Shown here piece by piece: positions 62,223 through 64,000 of a DNA stretch of 64,000 bases. A model generated the notes under the pieces. That model ran no database searches, was not told where the DNA came from, and was given only the letters and a program-made list of their open reading frames with translations. The DNA lies in assembly GCF_900143645.1 (NCBI RefSeq), contig NZ_FRFD01000008.1:258494-322493 (forward strand), read 5' to 3'. Origin of the DNA: Anaerocolumna xylanovorans DSM 12503. GTDB taxonomy: Bacteria > Bacillota > Clostridia > Lachnospirales > Lachnospiraceae. Position 1 is the stretch's first letter. Each line of letters opens with the position of its first letter. The translations under genes and the position numbers were made by a program.

Positions 62223-63221
62223 ATGGGAAGTACCAGATACATCGCATCAATGGGAGAATTGACAAGAAAAGACAATTCCTTGTGCTTTCGCAAGGGGGAG
62301 CAGAATATTTACATACCAGTTGAAAATACAAGGGAAATCTATTGCTTGAATGAAGTTACGATTAATTCCAAGCTTCTTGATTTTTTATCAAGAAATCATA
62401 TTATCGTGCATTTTTTTAATTATTATGAAGGATATAGCGGCACCTTTTTTCCAAGGGATCAATATAGCAGCGGAAAATTGATGATAAAGCAGGTGAATGC
62501 ATTTGAAAGAGAACGCCTTGTAATTGCGAAGGCCATTGTAAGGGGAATTGGAGAAAATATCTATGAAGTCCTATATCACTATTATAAGCATAATAAAAAA
62601 GAAGTAAAAGGCACCATTGACTTTATTAGAGCAGGCTTTAATGACCTGTTGGAACGGGCAGATTCCATAAAATTCGTACTTGCAGTAGAAGGCGACTTGT
62701 GGCAGCGCTTTTATTCGGAATTCAAACATATATTGCCGGAGGAATTTATTTTTGATAAAAGAGTTAAGCGTCCGCCGGATAATCCAATCAATGCTTTAAT
62801 ATCCTTTGGAAACACACTTTTATATACCAAAACGATATCTGCTATTTACCAGACCCATCTTGACCAACGTATCAGTTTTTTGCATGAGCCAACGGAGGGC
62901 AGGTTCTCCTTAAGCCTGGATTTGTGTGAAGTTTTCAAACCTATCATTGTATTCCGTACTATATTCAACTTGGTGAATAACAGAAAGCTGCAAGTAGAAA
63001 AGCATTTTGAAAAAAAGGTTAACTACTGCATACTGAATGAAGAGGGCAGAAATATTTTTATACAGGAATTTGAAGAACGAATCGAATCGGTCTTTATGCA
63101 TACATCATTAAAACGTAAAGTCAGCTACCGTACTGCGATTAAGCTGGATTGCTATAAATTAATAAAATATTTAATGGAAGGAAAAGAATTTGTACCGTTC
63201 TCTGTTAAGGAGGGGATGTAA
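62223..63221 (+). CDS. cas1: Cas1 integrase
   Basis: A 332-residue protein with the metal-binding residues of Cas1: E156 (AVEGDLW), H221 (SFLHEP) and D233 with E236 (SLDLCEVFKP). It inserts new spacers with Cas2. It overlaps cas2 by one base (TAATG). Confidence 0.96.
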   Translation: MGSTRYIASMGELTRKDNSLCFRKGEQNIYIPVENTREIYCLNEVTINSKLLDFLSRNHIIVHFFNYYEGYSGTFFPRDQYSSGKLMIKQVNAFERERLVIAKAIVRGIGENIYEVLYHYYKHNKKEVKGTIDFIRAGFNDLLERADSIKFVLAVEGDLWQRFYSEFKHILPEEFIFDKRVKRPPDNPINALISFGNTLLYTKTISAIYQTHLDQRISFLHEPTEGRFSLSLDLCEVFKPIIVFRTIFNLVNNRKLQVEKHFEKKVNYCILNEEGRNIFIQEFEERIESVFMHTSLKRKVSYRTAIKLDCYKLIKYLMEGKEFVPFSVKEGM

Positions 63222-63520
63222 TGGCAGCAAATAAGAAAAACATGAATTATAATTATGCATTCTTGTTTTATGATGTAAATGAGAAGCGAGTGCAGAAGGT
63301 TTTTAAATTGTGCAAGAAATATTTATCCCATTTTCAGTATTCTGTTTTTCGAGGTGAGATGACACCTTCAAAATTAATCAAATTAAAGGATGAGTTAAAT
63401 AACGTAATTAATAAAGAGGAAGATTTTGTGTGTATTATAAAATTAATGAATGATAATGTATTTGTTGAAGACATTTTAGGTTCGCCAAGTAAAAAAACAG
63501 GTGAGGATTTAATTATATAG
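63221..63520 (+). CDS. cas2: Cas2
   Basis: A 99-residue protein with YAFLFYDVNEKRVQKVFKLCKKYL, keeping the Asp of the ferredoxin-fold first strand, and YSVFRGEMTPSKLIKLKDEL. It bridges Cas1 dimers in the adaptation complex. The array lies 184 bases downstream. Confidence 0.93.
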   Translation: MAANKKNMNYNYAFLFYDVNEKRVQKVFKLCKKYLSHFQYSVFRGEMTPSKLIKLKDELNNVINKEEDFVCIIKLMNDNVFVEDILGSPSKKTGEDLII

Positions 63521-63704
63521 AATATAAAATACTCAACCTTTTATATTTACCAGGTAAAAAATGATAATACAATGACAACCTGCTAAATATAAAGCTTTCT
63601 TGATTTTAACAAAAAAATATCTTCGCCTGGTAAAATTTGAGATAAGTATTGAATTTACTGGAAAATAGGAGTAATCTATATTCGTATATGTAGTAAATAT
63701 GCGG
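63521..63704 (+). promoter_or_regulatory. CRISPR leader
   Basis: AT-rich 184-base stretch between cas2 and the first repeat. It contains related words TTTACCAGGTAAA (63546-63558, palindromic), CCTGGTAAAA (63626-63635) and TTTACTGGAAAA (from 63654). A possible array promoter is TTACTG (63655-63660), 16 bases, TATATT (63677-63682), so the transcript should start just before the first repeat. Confidence 0.65.
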
Positions 63705-64000
63705 ATAGAACCAGAACATGAGATGTATTGAAATGAGATACAAATAACAGCTTATGCCGGATGCGGATGGATAGAACCAGAACATGAGATGTATTGAAAT
63801 CTCATATTTTATTCCTTTCTTATGTGTTCCGGCTGATAGAACCAGAACATGAGATGTATTGAAATTCCAAGAACGTTAAAAAGAGGATATGCCAGCATAT
63901 AATAGAACCAGAACATGAGATGTATTGAAATCTGCATATTTAGATGATGACAATGAAGCGGATACAATAGAACCAGAACATGAGATGTATTGAAATTAGT
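63705..64000 (+). CRISPR. CRISPR array, 30-bp repeats, truncated by the window end
   Basis: Five exact 30-base repeats start at 63705, 63771, 63836, 63902 and 63967. Each begins ATAGAACCAG and ends GTATTGAAAT. The four complete spacers are 36, 35, 36 and 35 bases; a fifth begins at 63997. The length and TTGAAAT end fit type I-B. The array lies downstream of cas2 in the same direction, so the repeat at 63705 is leader-proximal and its spacer is the newest. All visible repeats are identical, as expected for an active leader end. Confidence 0.98.

Noticed and set aside
63690..63770. Spacer 1 derived from the leader because both end with ATGCGG-like bases before a repeat
   Set aside because: Similarity covers only about six bases and can be chance.

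Overview
The window looks like chromosomal DNA of an anaerobic, low-GC member of the Clostridia, most likely a chitin-degrading, motile Lachnospiraceae (Anaerocolumna/Lachnoclostridium-like). This is an inference from gene content: GH18 chitinases with clostridial domain mixes, LL-diaminopimelate aminotransferase (DapL), a T-box-controlled aspartyl-tRNA synthetase with GatCAB, type I glutamine synthetase beside an ANTAR regulator, motAB, and a type I-B CRISPR-Cas locus.

Layout. 1-10250: the end of a ferritin gene, a secreted GH18-like/CBM32 protein, two overlapping nucleotidyltransferase genes, a MATE exporter, and two large chitinases whose domain orders mirror each other. 10250-15400 (minus strand): a secreted HtrA-like protease with Ig-like domains, a small unknown gene, a Ca2+/H+ exchanger and a KimA-type K+ importer. 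15800-21600: motAB, a three-gene ABC transporter of the TrpXYZ type, and an HD-GYP c-di-GMP phosphodiesterase. 21600-27520: glnA plus an ANTAR regulator, dapF, dapL and an S66 LD-carboxypeptidase, interspersed with copies of a two-hairpin repeat. 27580-32670: a T-box leader (probable Asn specifier AAC), an archaeal-type AspRS and gatCAB, which together would form the indirect Asn-tRNA(Asn) route. 32880-42310: a TraX-like membrane protein, a FliK-like protein, and gltB-gltD behind a promoter-proximal terminator very like the one in front of glnA.

42460-51840 is the most unusual region: an AT-rich, tightly packed operon encoding a radical SAM/B12-type enzyme, a degenerate HAD protein, an AMP-forming acyl ligase, a discrete acyl carrier protein, a BtrH/C39-like putative acyltransferase, a tautomerase-like protein, an MFS exporter, a NodB-type deacetylase and a NagA deacetylase. 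I read it as an uncharacterised small-molecule biosynthetic cluster in which a carrier-bound acyl group may be transferred to an amine unmasked by deacetylation, as in the side-chain logic of butirosin. The product cannot be told from sequence.

51890-54230 holds a DUF434 gene, an unknown convergent gene and an alpha/beta hydrolase. A truncated 5' end of a group II intron follows. 54670-64000 is a complete type I-B CRISPR-Cas locus (cas6-cas8b-cas7-cas5-cas3-cas4-cas1-cas2) with a 30-bp-repeat array that runs off the window end. A terminator-like hairpin separates the interference-complex genes from cas3 and the adaptation genes.
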